A DNA stretch of 56,669 nt from Bacteroidales bacterium (GCA_017460915.1 JAFUAA010000044.1:1-56669); one strand, 5' to 3'. Numbered from the stretch's first letter, positions 24,590-33,140 are shown. Notes: generated by a model from the letters alone, not told the origin. Translations and numbers: made by a program.

Positions 24590-24850
24590 GTTTTTTTTTG
24601 GTGTCGAAAAACATGGTGGCAAGCAGGCTCAAACAATCTCCCCATCCCAGAGCCGTTTCAGGAAGTCGTGGATGTGGATTGTCTCTATGGCTCCTATTCG
24701 GTGGTTGAAGCGGTCGTTCCTCGCCGGATTTTTGCTTTTTATACCGTATATTTTCATTGAAAATCCGCGACAAAAATACGAAAACCATTTGGGAATCCGA
24801 ATAATTATCATGGTTTTTTCGTGCAGAATATCCCGAAAACATTCAGTATT
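24590..24850 (-). pseudogene. Probable remnant of an antitoxin-like gene related to 21200-21547
   Basis: Read on the minus strand in two frames, this stretch gives NPARNDRF...HDFLKRLWDGE, then, after a frame change, GDCLSLLATMFFDTKKKRQLF. The second part resembles INWLLAAMFFDIKKPDRYL of the intact partner protein at 21.2-21.5 kb, and the underlying DNA shares TGTCGAAAAACAT. No intact frame, start or toxin gene accompanies it. The match is short, so the call is tentative. Confidence 0.35.
24793..24823. repeat. Third copy of the AAA_14-upstream repeat unit
   Basis: AATCCGAATAATTATCATGG followed by TTTTTTCGTGC closely matches unit 1 at 24508. It lies on the far side of the antitoxin remnant, which suggests the remnant was inserted into, or duplicated with, the repeat region. 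Confidence 0.5.
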
Positions 24851-24863
24851 GCGATATAAGCAG

Positions 24864-24871
24864 TACTTTTG
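24864..24871 (+). promoter_or_regulatory. -7 promoter box (TACTTTTG) for the DUF2807 lipoprotein
   Basis: Exact match, 76 bases before ATG 24948. Confidence 0.55.
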
Positions 24872-24947
24872 CCACCGAAAACTCAAACAATATTACCAAC
24901 AACAAAAACCGATGCCCCGATGGTATATAACAGTGGCCAAACCAATT

Positions 24948-25754
24948 ATGAAGAAATGTTTTGCGGCGCTTTCCGTGCTTGTTTTGTTCGCCTTTTGCGG
25001 CTGCAACAAAATCATTCTTTCGGGCAACAACATCACGAAGGAGTTCAGCATTGAGGGCCCCTACACCGAACTCCGCGTGGAGAATGCATTTGAGGTCGTG
25101 GTCAGCGATGCGGTGAGCCAGGTCACTGTCACCACCGACGAGAACGTCATGCCGAAGGTCGTTGTGGAAAAAGACGGCGACAAACTGAAGATTCATCTCA
25201 AGCCCCTGTCTGTCAACTTTGGGAGCGATTTGGAACTGAAGGTGGTTTTGCCTTACAACGCCGATTTGACGAGCGTTGAATTGTCGGGCGCCTCCGAGTT
25301 CCATTCGGAATATGGGCTTTCGGGCGACAAGGTGGAAGTGGGCCTGTCAGGTGCTTCGGAATTCCATTGCGACATTGAGGCAAACGAAATCGACATGGAT
25401 CTTTCGGGTGCTTCATCTGTCAAAGGATGTATTGACGCTTCTGAGCTTGATCTCGATATGAGTGGTGCTTCCGATGCTGCCTTGAGGGGGCAGGTTACCA
25501 CACTTGACATCGATTTGTCGGGTGCCAGTAGTATTGAGAAAACCATCACCGGTTCAAGTTACCAAAGATATGGTTTTGAATGTGATTTCTGTAATGGAGA
25601 GATGTCAGGTGGCAGCGATGCCTATATCCACTGCAACATGATGATTAAGGTCAACTTGTCGGGTGGCAGCGACTTGCACTATACAGGCAGTGCGGAAACC
25701 ACTGGAAGTGCCACTTCCGGTGGTTCGAACATCATTCATGATGTACTGCCGTAA
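24948..25754 (+). CDS. DUF2807 (GIN domain) lipoprotein
   Basis: A 268-residue protein from ATG 24948 (MKKCFAALS); the frame is open further upstream but only this start gives a lipoprotein signal (lipobox FAFCGC). The mature part is a right-handed beta-helix built from repeated LSGAS or MSGAS turns (VELSGASEFHS, VGLSGASEFHC, MDLSGASSV, LDMSGASDAA, IDLSGASSI, then two SGGSD turns), the hallmark of the GIN/DUF2807 family. The N-terminal part reads YTELRVENAFEVVVSDA, also typical. Function is unknown; an envelope location is expected. Confidence 0.88.
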   Translation: MKKCFAALSVLVLFAFCGCNKIILSGNNITKEFSIEGPYTELRVENAFEVVVSDAVSQVTVTTDENVMPKVVVEKDGDKLKIHLKPLSVNFGSDLELKVVLPYNADLTSVELSGASEFHSEYGLSGDKVEVGLSGASEFHCDIEANEIDMDLSGASSVKGCIDASELDLDMSGASDAALRGQVTTLDIDLSGASSIEKTITGSSYQRYGFECDFCNGEMSGGSDAYIHCNMMIKVNLSGGSDLHYTGSAETTGSATSGGSNIIHDVLP

Positions 25755-25828
25755 GCCATTGGTTTGATTAACATCGAAAAACCCGAAAGAAACGGAAATT
25801 GGTGGTTTTCTGGTTTTTCGATGTTGTT

Positions 25829-26953
25829 TTATCTTCGCAGCCAAAGCCCGAAAAAGCGGTCATACACGCTGTAGCCGTTTTTGTCCTCCATGATGAGTTC
25901 TTTGCCGATGAGGACGCGCAGGGCGCTTCTGATGGTGCTGGCTGGCCCGGGCTGGTGTTTTTGCAGAAACTCTTGGCTCCCAATCTCTTTCACTTTGCCT
26001 TCTTTGGCGATGGCCTTCAAAAGCGACAATTGGTTGGAGGTCAGTAGTTTGCAGTAGGTTCGGAAGGTTTCTTTGTATTCTTCCAGGATGTCGTTCATCG
26101 TCAAGGCCAAGGCTTGCCTGTCGATTTGGCGCGTTCCATATTGGTAAAGTCGGTTCAGGATGCATTGGATGTACCAAGTGTGGCCATAAACGGTGGCGTA
26201 CAGTTCGTGGAAAGTCTCTCGCGACAGCGTTTGCTTGTTGCGCTCCAAATGGCGCTGGGCAAAATCAAAGTAAGTGTCTTCGGGGATTTCGTACAAGGGG
26301 AGCATCTGTGTGCTTTGGAAAAATGGTCGGTTGGCGGCCATGAACATTTCGGTCATCAGATGTTTTTGGCTACCGGCGAAGACGAAATTGACGTTGGTGA
26401 GGTGCTGGATATGGCTGAGCATCAGGGCCTCCATTTTCGGTTCGGGGTATTCGGTGATGACTTGGAACTCGTCGAAGGCCACATAGCACGGCAGTTTCGA
26501 TTTTTCGAGCCAGCCGAAAATCTCGTCCAACGAGGCTTCCGCTTCCGTCGGCTTGATGTCGAGGCTGATTTGTGGCGCGCCTGTCGCAGGTTCGGCGGAG
26601 AGGACGGGCCGCAGCGACTTGAACCACGACAGAATCTCTTTCCAAACCCGTCTGGAAGGCATTCCGATTTGCTTCAATACGACCTTGCCGAAGGTCTGAA
26701 CCAAGTCGGCGAGGCAGGTTGTTCGGTCCAAATCGACATAAAAACAAAGGGCTTCTTTCGGGTCAAATTCCTCAAAAACGTGCTTGATTAAGCCCGTTTT
26801 TCCCATTCTTCTTGGGCTGATTAGGGTGATATTCCGCCCGTTTTTCAGACCGTCAAAGAGTCTTTTTGTCTCGTTTTCTCGGTCGCAGAAGTAGTCGCTA
26901 CCAAGATAGGCAATTACGGAGAATGGGTTGGTTTCCTGCACTTTATTCGTCAT
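25829..26953 (-). CDS. AAA+/STAND-type ATPase with C-terminal winged helix
   Basis: A 374-residue protein. It opens with NPFSVIAYLGSDYFCDRE, then Walker A LISPRRMGKTGLI and Walker B CYVAFDEFQVI, followed by NFVFAGSQKHLM (sensor) and a helical lid. The C terminus has a winged-helix-like region (SQEFLQKHQPGPASTIRSAL, then LIMEDKNGYSVYDRFFGLWL), as in the Bacteroidetes ATPases of the Pfam AAA_34/ATPase_2 type. No membrane or nuclease domain is visible. It is a common multi-copy accessory gene with unknown role. A -7 box at 27038-27045 and a palindromic leader precede it. Confidence 0.83.
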   Translation of the reverse strand: MTNKVQETNPFSVIAYLGSDYFCDRENETKRLFDGLKNGRNITLISPRRMGKTGLIKHVFEEFDPKEALCFYVDLDRTTCLADLVQTFGKVVLKQIGMPSRRVWKEILSWFKSLRPVLSAEPATGAPQISLDIKPTEAEASLDEIFGWLEKSKLPCYVAFDEFQVITEYPEPKMEALMLSHIQHLTNVNFVFAGSQKHLMTEMFMAANRPFFQSTQMLPLYEIPEDTYFDFAQRHLERNKQTLSRETFHELYATVYGHTWYIQCILNRLYQYGTRQIDRQALALTMNDILEEYKETFRTYCKLLTSNQLSLLKAIAKEGKVKEIGSQEFLQKHQPGPASTIRSALRVLIGKELIMEDKNGYSVYDRFFGLWLRR

Positions 26954-26992
26954 ATTGTTCGATTTTTTTATGGCTGTTTTGCTCCAATTTTA

Positions 26993-27024
26993 ACGCGAAA
27001 ATTTCGTCGCGAAAATTTCGCGAC
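26993..27024. promoter_or_regulatory. Palindromic repeats in the leader of the STAND-like ATPase gene
   Basis: CGCGAAAATTTCG is followed at once by TCGCGAAAATTTCGCGA. They lie between the -7 box (27038-27045) and the ATG (26953) and could be an autoregulatory operator or a terminator-like structure. Confidence 0.4.
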
Positions 27025-27037
27025 AATTTTTTCGCTG

Positions 27038-27045
27038 CAAAAATA
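27038..27045 (-). promoter_or_regulatory. -7 promoter box (TATTTTTG) for the STAND-like ATPase
   Basis: Exact match on the minus strand, followed by CAGCG. Confidence 0.55.
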
Positions 27046-27058
27046 GACAATTATTTCA

Positions 27059-28963
27059 TTACGACAGGTCTTCCAACGAAATTTTCATCCGCCATTTCCA
27101 CAGGTTTTTCGGGTTGGCTGGAACGTTGATTTGGTCGTCCATGGGGTTGGGCGACCAATTTTGTTCGTTGCAATCCAAGAGGTCTTGTAGCGGGTAGATG
27201 TTCCACTTTGATGGGCTGTCCAAGTGCTTTTCCAATATCTTTCTGATGGTCTTTGCCGTGATTTTTCGGTCTTCAATATCCAGAATGTCAAGGAATTGTC
27301 GGGTGCGGATGCGATCTTCTTCGAGCCAGCCGCGCAGGGTGGGCATGTCGTGGGTGCCGGTGGTATAGACACAATTCTCGGGCAGGTCTTCGGTCTGCAC
27401 GAATGGATGACCGAATATTTTTGGCATCCGCTGCACCTCAAGGCTCATGATGCCCAATTCTTTCATCACTTCGGGCACGGAGGCGGGAATCATGCCAAGA
27501 TCCTCGCCACAGGCAATCATGTTGGTCGCGTTGATGAGTGTGGGCAACCGTTTCAACGCGGTCTGCTTCCACAATTCGTTGTGACGGTGATAGTAGAAAT
27601 CCTCGTAGATGCGGTCGAGGGCCTGTTTTTGAGGCTCTTTCAATTTCTCGTATGTTCTCGTCCATTGCAGGCAGATGCGAGGATGATACTTGTCTGGCTC
27701 GTTTGGGTCGTGGATGAAAAGCGTATTCTTGTCCTTCGTTGCATGCCTTCTTTTTACGAAATGAAAGCCTTGGTTTTCAATTTCTTCCACGCTCAAAGGC
27801 AGGGCAGGGGAGAAGTGCCCCAACAGCCCTGATTTGGAACCTTTCGGGATTTCCCAGATGCGGAAGAAACCCAAGATGTGGTCGATGCGGTAGGCGTCGA
27901 AGTAGCGCGCCATCACCTGTAGGCGGCGGCGCCACCAGGCGAAGTTGTCCTTGGTCATCGCAGCCCAGTTGTAGGACGGGAATTTCCAGTTTTGTCCCTC
28001 GGCGGCGAAGTCGTCGGGCGGTGCCCCGACTTGCACATCGAGGTTGAACAATTCGGGATGCGATTTCACGTCCACACCTTTGGGATTCACACCGATGGGG
28101 ATGTCGCCTTTCAATAGCAAGCCCTTGTCGTGCAGATAGTTGACCGCCTCGCGCAGTTGTTTGTCGCAATGGTATTGCAGGAAAAGATGGATTTCCGTGC
28201 CGTTGCCGTCGCGCTCGGCGCAATACTGGGCGTAGTCGGGCAGCCAGCCTTGGTTTTCCTTGCTGAATTGTTGGAATTCTTCACTGTCTTTCAGCGAGTC
28301 CCATTGTGCCGCGAAAGCCTTTTTGAAATACCGCCATTTGGTTTTCAGCACCTTGGGATAGTCGACATAATCTGATTTATTTAAAATGTTCCGATAAACC
28401 CTGAAATTGACGTCGACTTTAATGCCCAATTGCTGGAGGTTGAGGTAAATCGGATTCAGCGCAAAAGCGGAAATGGCATTGTAAGGATACGAATCGCGCC
28501 AATCGTAATGTGCCGTTGTGTCGTTGATGGGCAGGATTTGGATGATTTTCAGCCCTTTGCTGACGCACCAATCGGCCAATTTCGGCAAGTCGGCAAACTC
28601 GCCAATGCCGAAATCGTCCCATGAGCACAGGCTGAACAATGGCACGGCCACGCCTTTCATCGTTTTGCGTTCGGTCATTCCGAACCAATCCCAAACGCGC
28701 TCTTGGCCCTCAGACAAAACACGGTTGGGACCGTCCTCCCAACGGATTTGGCCGTTCTCGCGGATGAAATATTTGTATTTGGTTTCGGTTGGTAGAGACG
28801 CAAAATCTTGCGTCTCTACAAGGGCCGACCAAATGCCATGTCTCACATATTGCATCGGAACAGCCTTTTCGGTGTTCCAATAACCTAATTCTGAGGTGTT
28901 TCCCGTCAGGAACAATTCCTCACCCCAACGGCTGTCGTATCGTAATTGGAATAGGGTTTTCAT
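27059..28963 (-). CDS. malQ: 4-alpha-glucanotransferase (GH77) with N-terminal CBM20
   Basis: A 634-residue amylomaltase. Residues 1-95 are a CBM20 starch-binding domain (FLTGNTSELGYWN, then KYKYFI). The GH77 barrel follows, with catalytic Asp361 in YFDAYRIDHILGFF, Glu487 in ACGEDLGMIP and Asp539 in TTGTHDMPTLRG. It rearranges alpha-1,4-glucans. Many Bacteroides MalQ proteins carry two CBM20 modules; here only one is present. Residues 49-58 (VETQDFASLP) are encoded by a copy of the 26-base dispersed palindrome (family A), sitting in a CBM20 surface loop. A -7 box at 28968-28975 is only four bases from the ATG, implying leaderless translation unless it is co-transcribed from the S41 gene 21 bases upstream. 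Confidence 0.94.
   Translation of the reverse strand: MKTLFQLRYDSRWGEELFLTGNTSELGYWNTEKAVPMQYVRHGIWSALVETQDFASLPTETKYKYFIRENGQIRWEDGPNRVLSEGQERVWDWFGMTERKTMKGVAVPLFSLCSWDDFGIGEFADLPKLADWCVSKGLKIIQILPINDTTAHYDWRDSYPYNAISAFALNPIYLNLQQLGIKVDVNFRVYRNILNKSDYVDYPKVLKTKWRYFKKAFAAQWDSLKDSEEFQQFSKENQGWLPDYAQYCAERDGNGTEIHLFLQYHCDKQLREAVNYLHDKGLLLKGDIPIGVNPKGVDVKSHPELFNLDVQVGAPPDDFAAEGQNWKFPSYNWAAMTKDNFAWWRRRLQVMARYFDAYRIDHILGFFRIWEIPKGSKSGLLGHFSPALPLSVEEIENQGFHFVKRRHATKDKNTLFIHDPNEPDKYHPRICLQWTRTYEKLKEPQKQALDRIYEDFYYHRHNELWKQTALKRLPTLINATNMIACGEDLGMIPASVPEVMKELGIMSLEVQRMPKIFGHPFVQTEDLPENCVYTTGTHDMPTLRGWLEEDRIRTRQFLDILDIEDRKITAKTIRKILEKHLDSPSKWNIYPLQDLLDCNEQNWSPNPMDDQINVPANPKNLWKWRMKISLEDLS
28793..28818. 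repeat. 26-base palindrome (family A) inside malQ
   Basis: TAGAGACGCAAAA followed by TCTTGCGTCTCTA, one base different from the perfect intergenic copy at 17951-17976. It is in frame in malQ and is read without a stop. Confidence 0.92.
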
Positions 28964-28967
28964 GCGG

Positions 28968-28975
28968 CAAAAATA
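28968..28975 (-). promoter_or_regulatory. -7 promoter box (TATTTTTG) abutting the malQ start
   Basis: Exact match followed by CCGC and then ATG. The usual start of transcription, five to seven bases downstream, would fall on the start codon. Confidence 0.45.
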
Positions 28976-28984
28976 ATCATTGTT

Positions 28985-31117
28985 TCACCTTTTCCTTCGC
29001 GCCATAAGCACCAGTAACCCGATTCCGATGATGCCTAACGCAACCCAAAGCAGTGTTTTGCCTGTCGCTTTCTCGTTTTTGGTGGGAATAATTGTTTCGT
29101 TTTCAGTGGTTTCGTCAGGGTGATGGACGATGTATTTCCCGTCTTCGATGAGTTGGAGCGTATAGTTGAGGATGGTGTCGTTGGGGTTGGAGAGTTCGTC
29201 CATGGTCAGTTTCACCTCGTAATCGGGCAACACGCCGCGACCGTAGGGGAAACGCTCGTTCACGACGGTGTCCATCACTGTTTTCACCAAGGGGAAACGG
29301 ACGATGTATTTCGAGTTGGGCAGCATCAGGTTCTCAAACTTGATGGCCTTCATCTGATGGTAGGTTGAGCCGGTTTCGCGCCCGGCGATAACGCCCCTAT
29401 TCTGCTTTTTCACCCATCCAGCGAATACCGCTGAAGCAGAGAAAGAACGCTCATTGACAAGCAGATAGACCTTGCCCTTGTAGTTCACCGTCGAATCAGG
29501 TTGGTGCCATTGGCTGGAGAGGTCGAGGATGAAGCCGTCTCCGTCGGGTGAAGGCTCAAAATCGGGGAAAAGAATTTCTCCTTCGCAATGCGGTTCATCA
29601 ATGGCGCATTGTTGGCAATACTTTGCGCCGTGATTGGTGCTGTAGCGGAAGAAATCGAAGTCGCCGCGCTTGTTCACTTTTTGGTACATGTCCTGACGGA
29701 AAGGCTTTTGCGCGAAAAAGGAATAAATCTCCGCCATAACATCTTGATTTCCATCTCCATTGTTGCGCAGGTCGATAATCAGGTTCGTGACGCTGTCGCT
29801 GACCATTTGCGCAAAGAGTTCCCTGATTTGTTCCACTTCCACTTGGTTGAGTTCGAAATCGCGGATGCCCAAATAGGCTGTCGTGTCCGAAATCATGCGG
29901 AAATTGATGGGTTCCAACAGATTGGTGAGATACCATTTTTGCCAACTCGGTGTCCGAGGGAAGCACTTCGTGGCTTTGTAACTTCCGCCTTTGAAAAGTT
30001 TCGTCTCACCGTCAGCAAACTCGACCAGCACATCATAATTGCTCGCGTTGGGTTGAATGAAACGGCAATACCGCAAATCAAGCATACAGAGAAATTCAAA
30101 GTCGGGATAGCTCTCTATGAAGCCATCAAACAGATTGAAATAACTCCTCATCGAGTCGCAAGGGATGCCGTCAACGGTCAGGATACGTTTTCCAAGATAT
30201 TTGCTGTCGGCCCGGCCTGTCCGTGTCGCAATCATCGAGTCGCCTTGTATGCCAAAATCTATAGTCGAGAACCGTGGATTCTCATTCGATGGATTCATCA
30301 AGTTGGTATGGCTGTCGCGGATGAGGCCGATGGTGGAACGGATGGCTCTTTCCAGCTCGATAGCACTCACTGTCTTGCCAAAGCCTTCTCTTTGTGAGGC
30401 CGTGAACTGCGCAAAATCAACTTCGGAAACATAGTCATATAATCCCGGGAAACCTTCCTTCAAGGCATCGATGAAGATATTGTAATCCTCGGTGGCTTCT
30501 TCCTTGGTGAAGGTGGATTTCAGCTTCAGATCAGGTTCAAGGAACGTTGATTTCAGGCCGAAAGGCGTCATGGGGTCGGTGGCAATGCCTTTTTTGGACA
30601 TCTCAATGCAGATGCATGGCTTGTTGATTTTCTTGTAGTAATAGCCCACCTTGCCGATGACTTCGCCGCGCTGCACCTTTTGTCCCGTCTTGAAGGGTTT
30701 GGTGGGACGCAAGCCTTCAAGGTAAGCCGTTGTTCCATCGGCAGATTGTATTCCAATGGCGAGATTCAGGAACTGCACATCGCTTTCGCCCGCTTCCACG
30801 AAATAGAGCGAATCCAACTGGAAATCAGAGGGCGTTCTGCCATACATGGTGCTATAATTCAACGCCGCCCGACTGACATAATTGAACATGGTAACCGTTC
30901 CCTCCACTGGGGCCAAGATGTTGGTATTCAGCGGCGCGGCGATGATGAGGCCGTTGGCGTTCAGTTCCTGCCCGATGTAGGATTGCGGCTGGTAGAGGAT
31001 GTCTGTTCCGGCGGTTTTGCCTTCCACGGGCCAGAGGTATTCGGCCTGAGCGAAAGCCTTGCTCCCGAGAAACAGCGCTATAGCGCATAAAACTATTATT
31101 TTTAGTTTTGTTTTCAT
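28985..31117 (-). CDS. Fusion of an M23-like (apparently inactive) domain and an S41 tail-specific-protease domain, membrane anchored
   Basis: A 710-residue protein with a signal peptide (1-24). Residues about 45-195 have the M23/LytM fold pattern (LIIAAPLNTNILAPVEGTVT, GQKVQRGEVIGKVG, MTPFGL), but the zinc-binding H-x-G-x-D and H-x-H motifs are absent: NANGLII and ICIEMSK stand in their place. Residues about 205-640 are an S41 (C-terminal processing protease-like) domain with a probable catalytic serine in NERSFSASAVFAG and NLIIDLRNNGDGN. A C-terminal transmembrane helix ends in MARRKR. A dead M23 domain could bind peptidoglycan or a partner. The start codon overlaps the DUF1016 gene stop (ATGA). 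Confidence 0.8.
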   Translation of the reverse strand: MKTKLKIIVLCAIALFLGSKAFAQAEYLWPVEGKTAGTDILYQPQSYIGQELNANGLIIAAPLNTNILAPVEGTVTMFNYVSRAALNYSTMYGRTPSDFQLDSLYFVEAGESDVQFLNLAIGIQSADGTTAYLEGLRPTKPFKTGQKVQRGEVIGKVGYYYKKINKPCICIEMSKKGIATDPMTPFGLKSTFLEPDLKLKSTFTKEEATEDYNIFIDALKEGFPGLYDYVSEVDFAQFTASQREGFGKTVSAIELERAIRSTIGLIRDSHTNLMNPSNENPRFSTIDFGIQGDSMIATRTGRADSKYLGKRILTVDGIPCDSMRSYFNLFDGFIESYPDFEFLCMLDLRYCRFIQPNASNYDVLVEFADGETKLFKGGSYKATKCFPRTPSWQKWYLTNLLEPINFRMISDTTAYLGIRDFELNQVEVEQIRELFAQMVSDSVTNLIIDLRNNGDGNQDVMAEIYSFFAQKPFRQDMYQKVNKRGDFDFFRYSTNHGAKYCQQCAIDEPHCEGEILFPDFEPSPDGDGFILDLSSQWHQPDSTVNYKGKVYLLVNERSFSASAVFAGWVKKQNRGVIAGRETGSTYHQMKAIKFENLMLPNSKYIVRFPLVKTVMDTVVNERFPYGRGVLPDYEVKLTMDELSNPNDTILNYTLQLIEDGKYIVHHPDETTENETIIPTKNEKATGKTLLWVALGIIGIGLLVLMARRKR

Positions 31118-32241
31118 GTTTTTTCCACATTGTTATCCAAGAACTTGCAGAACTCCACCAAACTGCGTTGTATCACACTTCCCACCTGTAGTTGCTCTTT
31201 GTATTGCGCCACCATGGTCGGCGACATGCTGCGATTCAATGCAAAGCGCACCACCTCCATGTTGGCCTCTTTGCAAAGCAGGATTCCGATGCTGGGATTT
31301 TCCTTGGAACGACGCTCCTCCTGATCCAAAGCCTCCAAATAGAACTCCAACTGCCCAAGGTCTTTAGGATGGAATTCCGTGGTTTTCAATTCAATGGCAA
31401 CCATACATTGCAATAGGCGGTGATAGAACAAAAGGTCAACCTTGAAGGTTTTGCCTCCCACTGTGAGGCGATGCTCTTCATCGATGAACAGGAAGTCTTT
31501 GCCCAATTCCAGAATGAAAACCTTCATGTGGCCGACAATGCTCTTTCGGAGCTTCGTTTCCTTGTAATTGAGCGGCAACCCAAGCATATCCAAACTGATG
31601 CGGTCTTTGAACAGCAGCGGAGCCTGTGGGTATTGGGTTTGCAGCATCTGTGACTGCACATCACGGCTGTCCAATATGGCCGACATCGCATCGGTCTTGA
31701 TGGCGCGGTCGAGTTCCTTGTACTCCAAACGCTCACGACCCGCATACAGCATATAGAACAACCGCTGTTCATCGGTCTTGCAATAGTTCATGATAAGTTG
31801 ATGGTTGCTCCAACCTGTTGAAAACAAAACGGTTGGAATTTGTGCCGATTCGATATGCACAATTTGGCGGTCGGAAATTTGTGCCATTTCAAATGGCACA
31901 ATTTGAGGCTTGATTTTGCCAATCAATTCTGTAAAGGTCGGAGACGAATAGGTTTCATAGAACTGTACCATCTTGTAAATGGTGCGATAGCTCCAGCCTC
32001 TCACTGTGAGGTCTTGCGTGTGGATATACTCTGCCAGTTGGCGGACAACGCCGCTGCCACAAGCCGAAGTTTTTAGTTTGCTGCATACAAATCCGCCCAC
32101 TTCCCAAACCATCATCACCGACTCGCCATTGACCTGCTGCACTACGCGGTTGCGATGGGACGCGATAATGCCATATATGGCCTCAAAGTCGCCCTTGTAT
32201 GCCGTTATTGACCAGTTTTCGGTCGTGCTCTTTTTCTCCAT
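31114..32241 (-). CDS. DUF1016 / YhcG-type PD-(D/E)XK nuclease
   Basis: A 375-residue protein from ATG 32241 (MEKKSTTENW), just after its -7 box; an in-frame ATG at 32277 lies upstream of that box. The N-terminal DUF1016_N part has helical sequence with RGWSYRTIYKMVQFYETY. The C-terminal nuclease core reads KDFLFIDEEHRLTVGGKTFKVDLLFYHRLLQCMVAIELKT, in part, where the FKVDLLFYH aspartate and the IELK Glu-x-Lys form the PD-(D/E)XK site. YhcG relatives are frequent accessory nucleases, some linked to phage defence; the role here is unknown. Its ATGA overlap with the S41 gene suggests coupled translation. Confidence 0.87.
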   Translation of the reverse strand: MEKKSTTENWSITAYKGDFEAIYGIIASHRNRVVQQVNGESVMMVWEVGGFVCSKLKTSACGSGVVRQLAEYIHTQDLTVRGWSYRTIYKMVQFYETYSSPTFTELIGKIKPQIVPFEMAQISDRQIVHIESAQIPTVLFSTGWSNHQLIMNYCKTDEQRLFYMLYAGRERLEYKELDRAIKTDAMSAILDSRDVQSQMLQTQYPQAPLLFKDRISLDMLGLPLNYKETKLRKSIVGHMKVFILELGKDFLFIDEEHRLTVGGKTFKVDLLFYHRLLQCMVAIELKTTEFHPKDLGQLEFYLEALDQEERRSKENPSIGILLCKEANMEVVRFALNRSMSPTMVAQYKEQLQVGSVIQRSLVEFCKFLDNNVEKT

Positions 32242-32263
32242 TTTGATGATTTTCTTTTGCTTG

Positions 32264-32271
32264 CAAAGATA
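32264..32271 (-). promoter_or_regulatory. -7 promoter box (TATCTTTG) for the DUF1016-S41 pair
   Basis: Exact match on the minus strand, 22 bases before ATG 32241. Confidence 0.6.
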
Positions 32272-32305
32272 ATGCAATTTTGGTAAATAGGTGTCTATTA
32301 CCCAA

Positions 32306-33140
32306 TTATTTCCTCTGCGCTGCGTTCTCCTCGCTTTCCATCAGCGACTCGCGCTCCTCTTGCTGCGCGAGTTTCTTGCTGCCGCCCGAGAACACATAGC
32401 GGACGAAAAGGCTCACCGAGGGCATTTTTGTCTCGGAGCGCGTGGTGGAGCAATAGTTGGGCACGGTGATGGCTTCCTCTGTCTTTTCGTTCAGGAAAAA
32501 CTGATCCATCGAGAGCTCGACATACAACTTGTCGCGGAAGAAACCTCGGCTCAAGGCTATTGTCTCGATGAGCGGACTGCCGTATTCGTAGCCGTTGTAG
32601 CGTCGACTCTTGCCTTGATAGTTGAATTCGGCTTCCAAGGTCAGGTCCCAGGGAAGTTCCATTTCGAAGCCGGCGCCAAAAGCCAGTTCCATGCCGTTGT
32701 AAAGCGGGTTGCCGTAATCCACATAGCCCCAATCCATCTCGAACATAGGCATCATAAAGCCACCGATTAAGGTCGTCGCGGCGAGGTGACCGCCGTATTT
32801 CACGGATCGCGCCACATTGTCGTAAAGGCGGTTGCTCGCGGCGCCGTCCACGGCATACCGCTCGCCGATGATGTCTTTGCGGAAGGCCAAATACGGCTCC
32901 ACGATGAGGTTGGTGTTTCTCTTCCTAAAGATTCATCTCGAAACGGCCTTCCGCATTGGTACTAGCGCCGCTGACGAGCATTCCGCCTTCATCCACAACC
33001 CGAACCGTGGCGTAGGCAATCGGGCTTTTCGACAGGGATTCCATCACATAGCCTTGCACCGAGGCTTTGCTCTGCGCCTTTGCCGCGAAAAAGGGAAAAA
33101 GTAATAACGCGGTCAGAATGAGGATTTTGACTTGTTTCAT
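32306..33140 (-). pseudogene. Outer-membrane beta-barrel receptor with carboxypeptidase-regulatory plug, deleted internally
   Basis: The first 70 residues (from ATG 33140, MKQVKILIL) are a signal peptide plus the start of a carboxypeptidase-regulatory-like domain (SVQGYVMESLSKSPIAYATV, then GASTNAEGRFE). The frame then stops right after FEMNL. In another frame the sequence resumes at RNTNLIVEPYLAFRKD and runs about 200 residues as the end of an outer-membrane barrel (YVELSMDQFFLNE, SVSLFVRYVFSGG). Intact relatives are roughly 700-800 residues, so about 500 residues are missing at the junction (32903-32935). This is a clear deletion pseudogene. Confidence 0.8.

Noticed and set aside
25829-26953. 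STAND-like ATPase as part of a named defence system
   Set aside because: No effector domain or conserved partner gene is adjacent, so only the ATPase family is reported.
18834-27000. Whole stretch as a prophage or integrative element
   Set aside because: No integrase, transposase, phage structural genes or attachment repeats were found; only accessory genes of mixed strand are present, and deoC and malQ lie right next to it.
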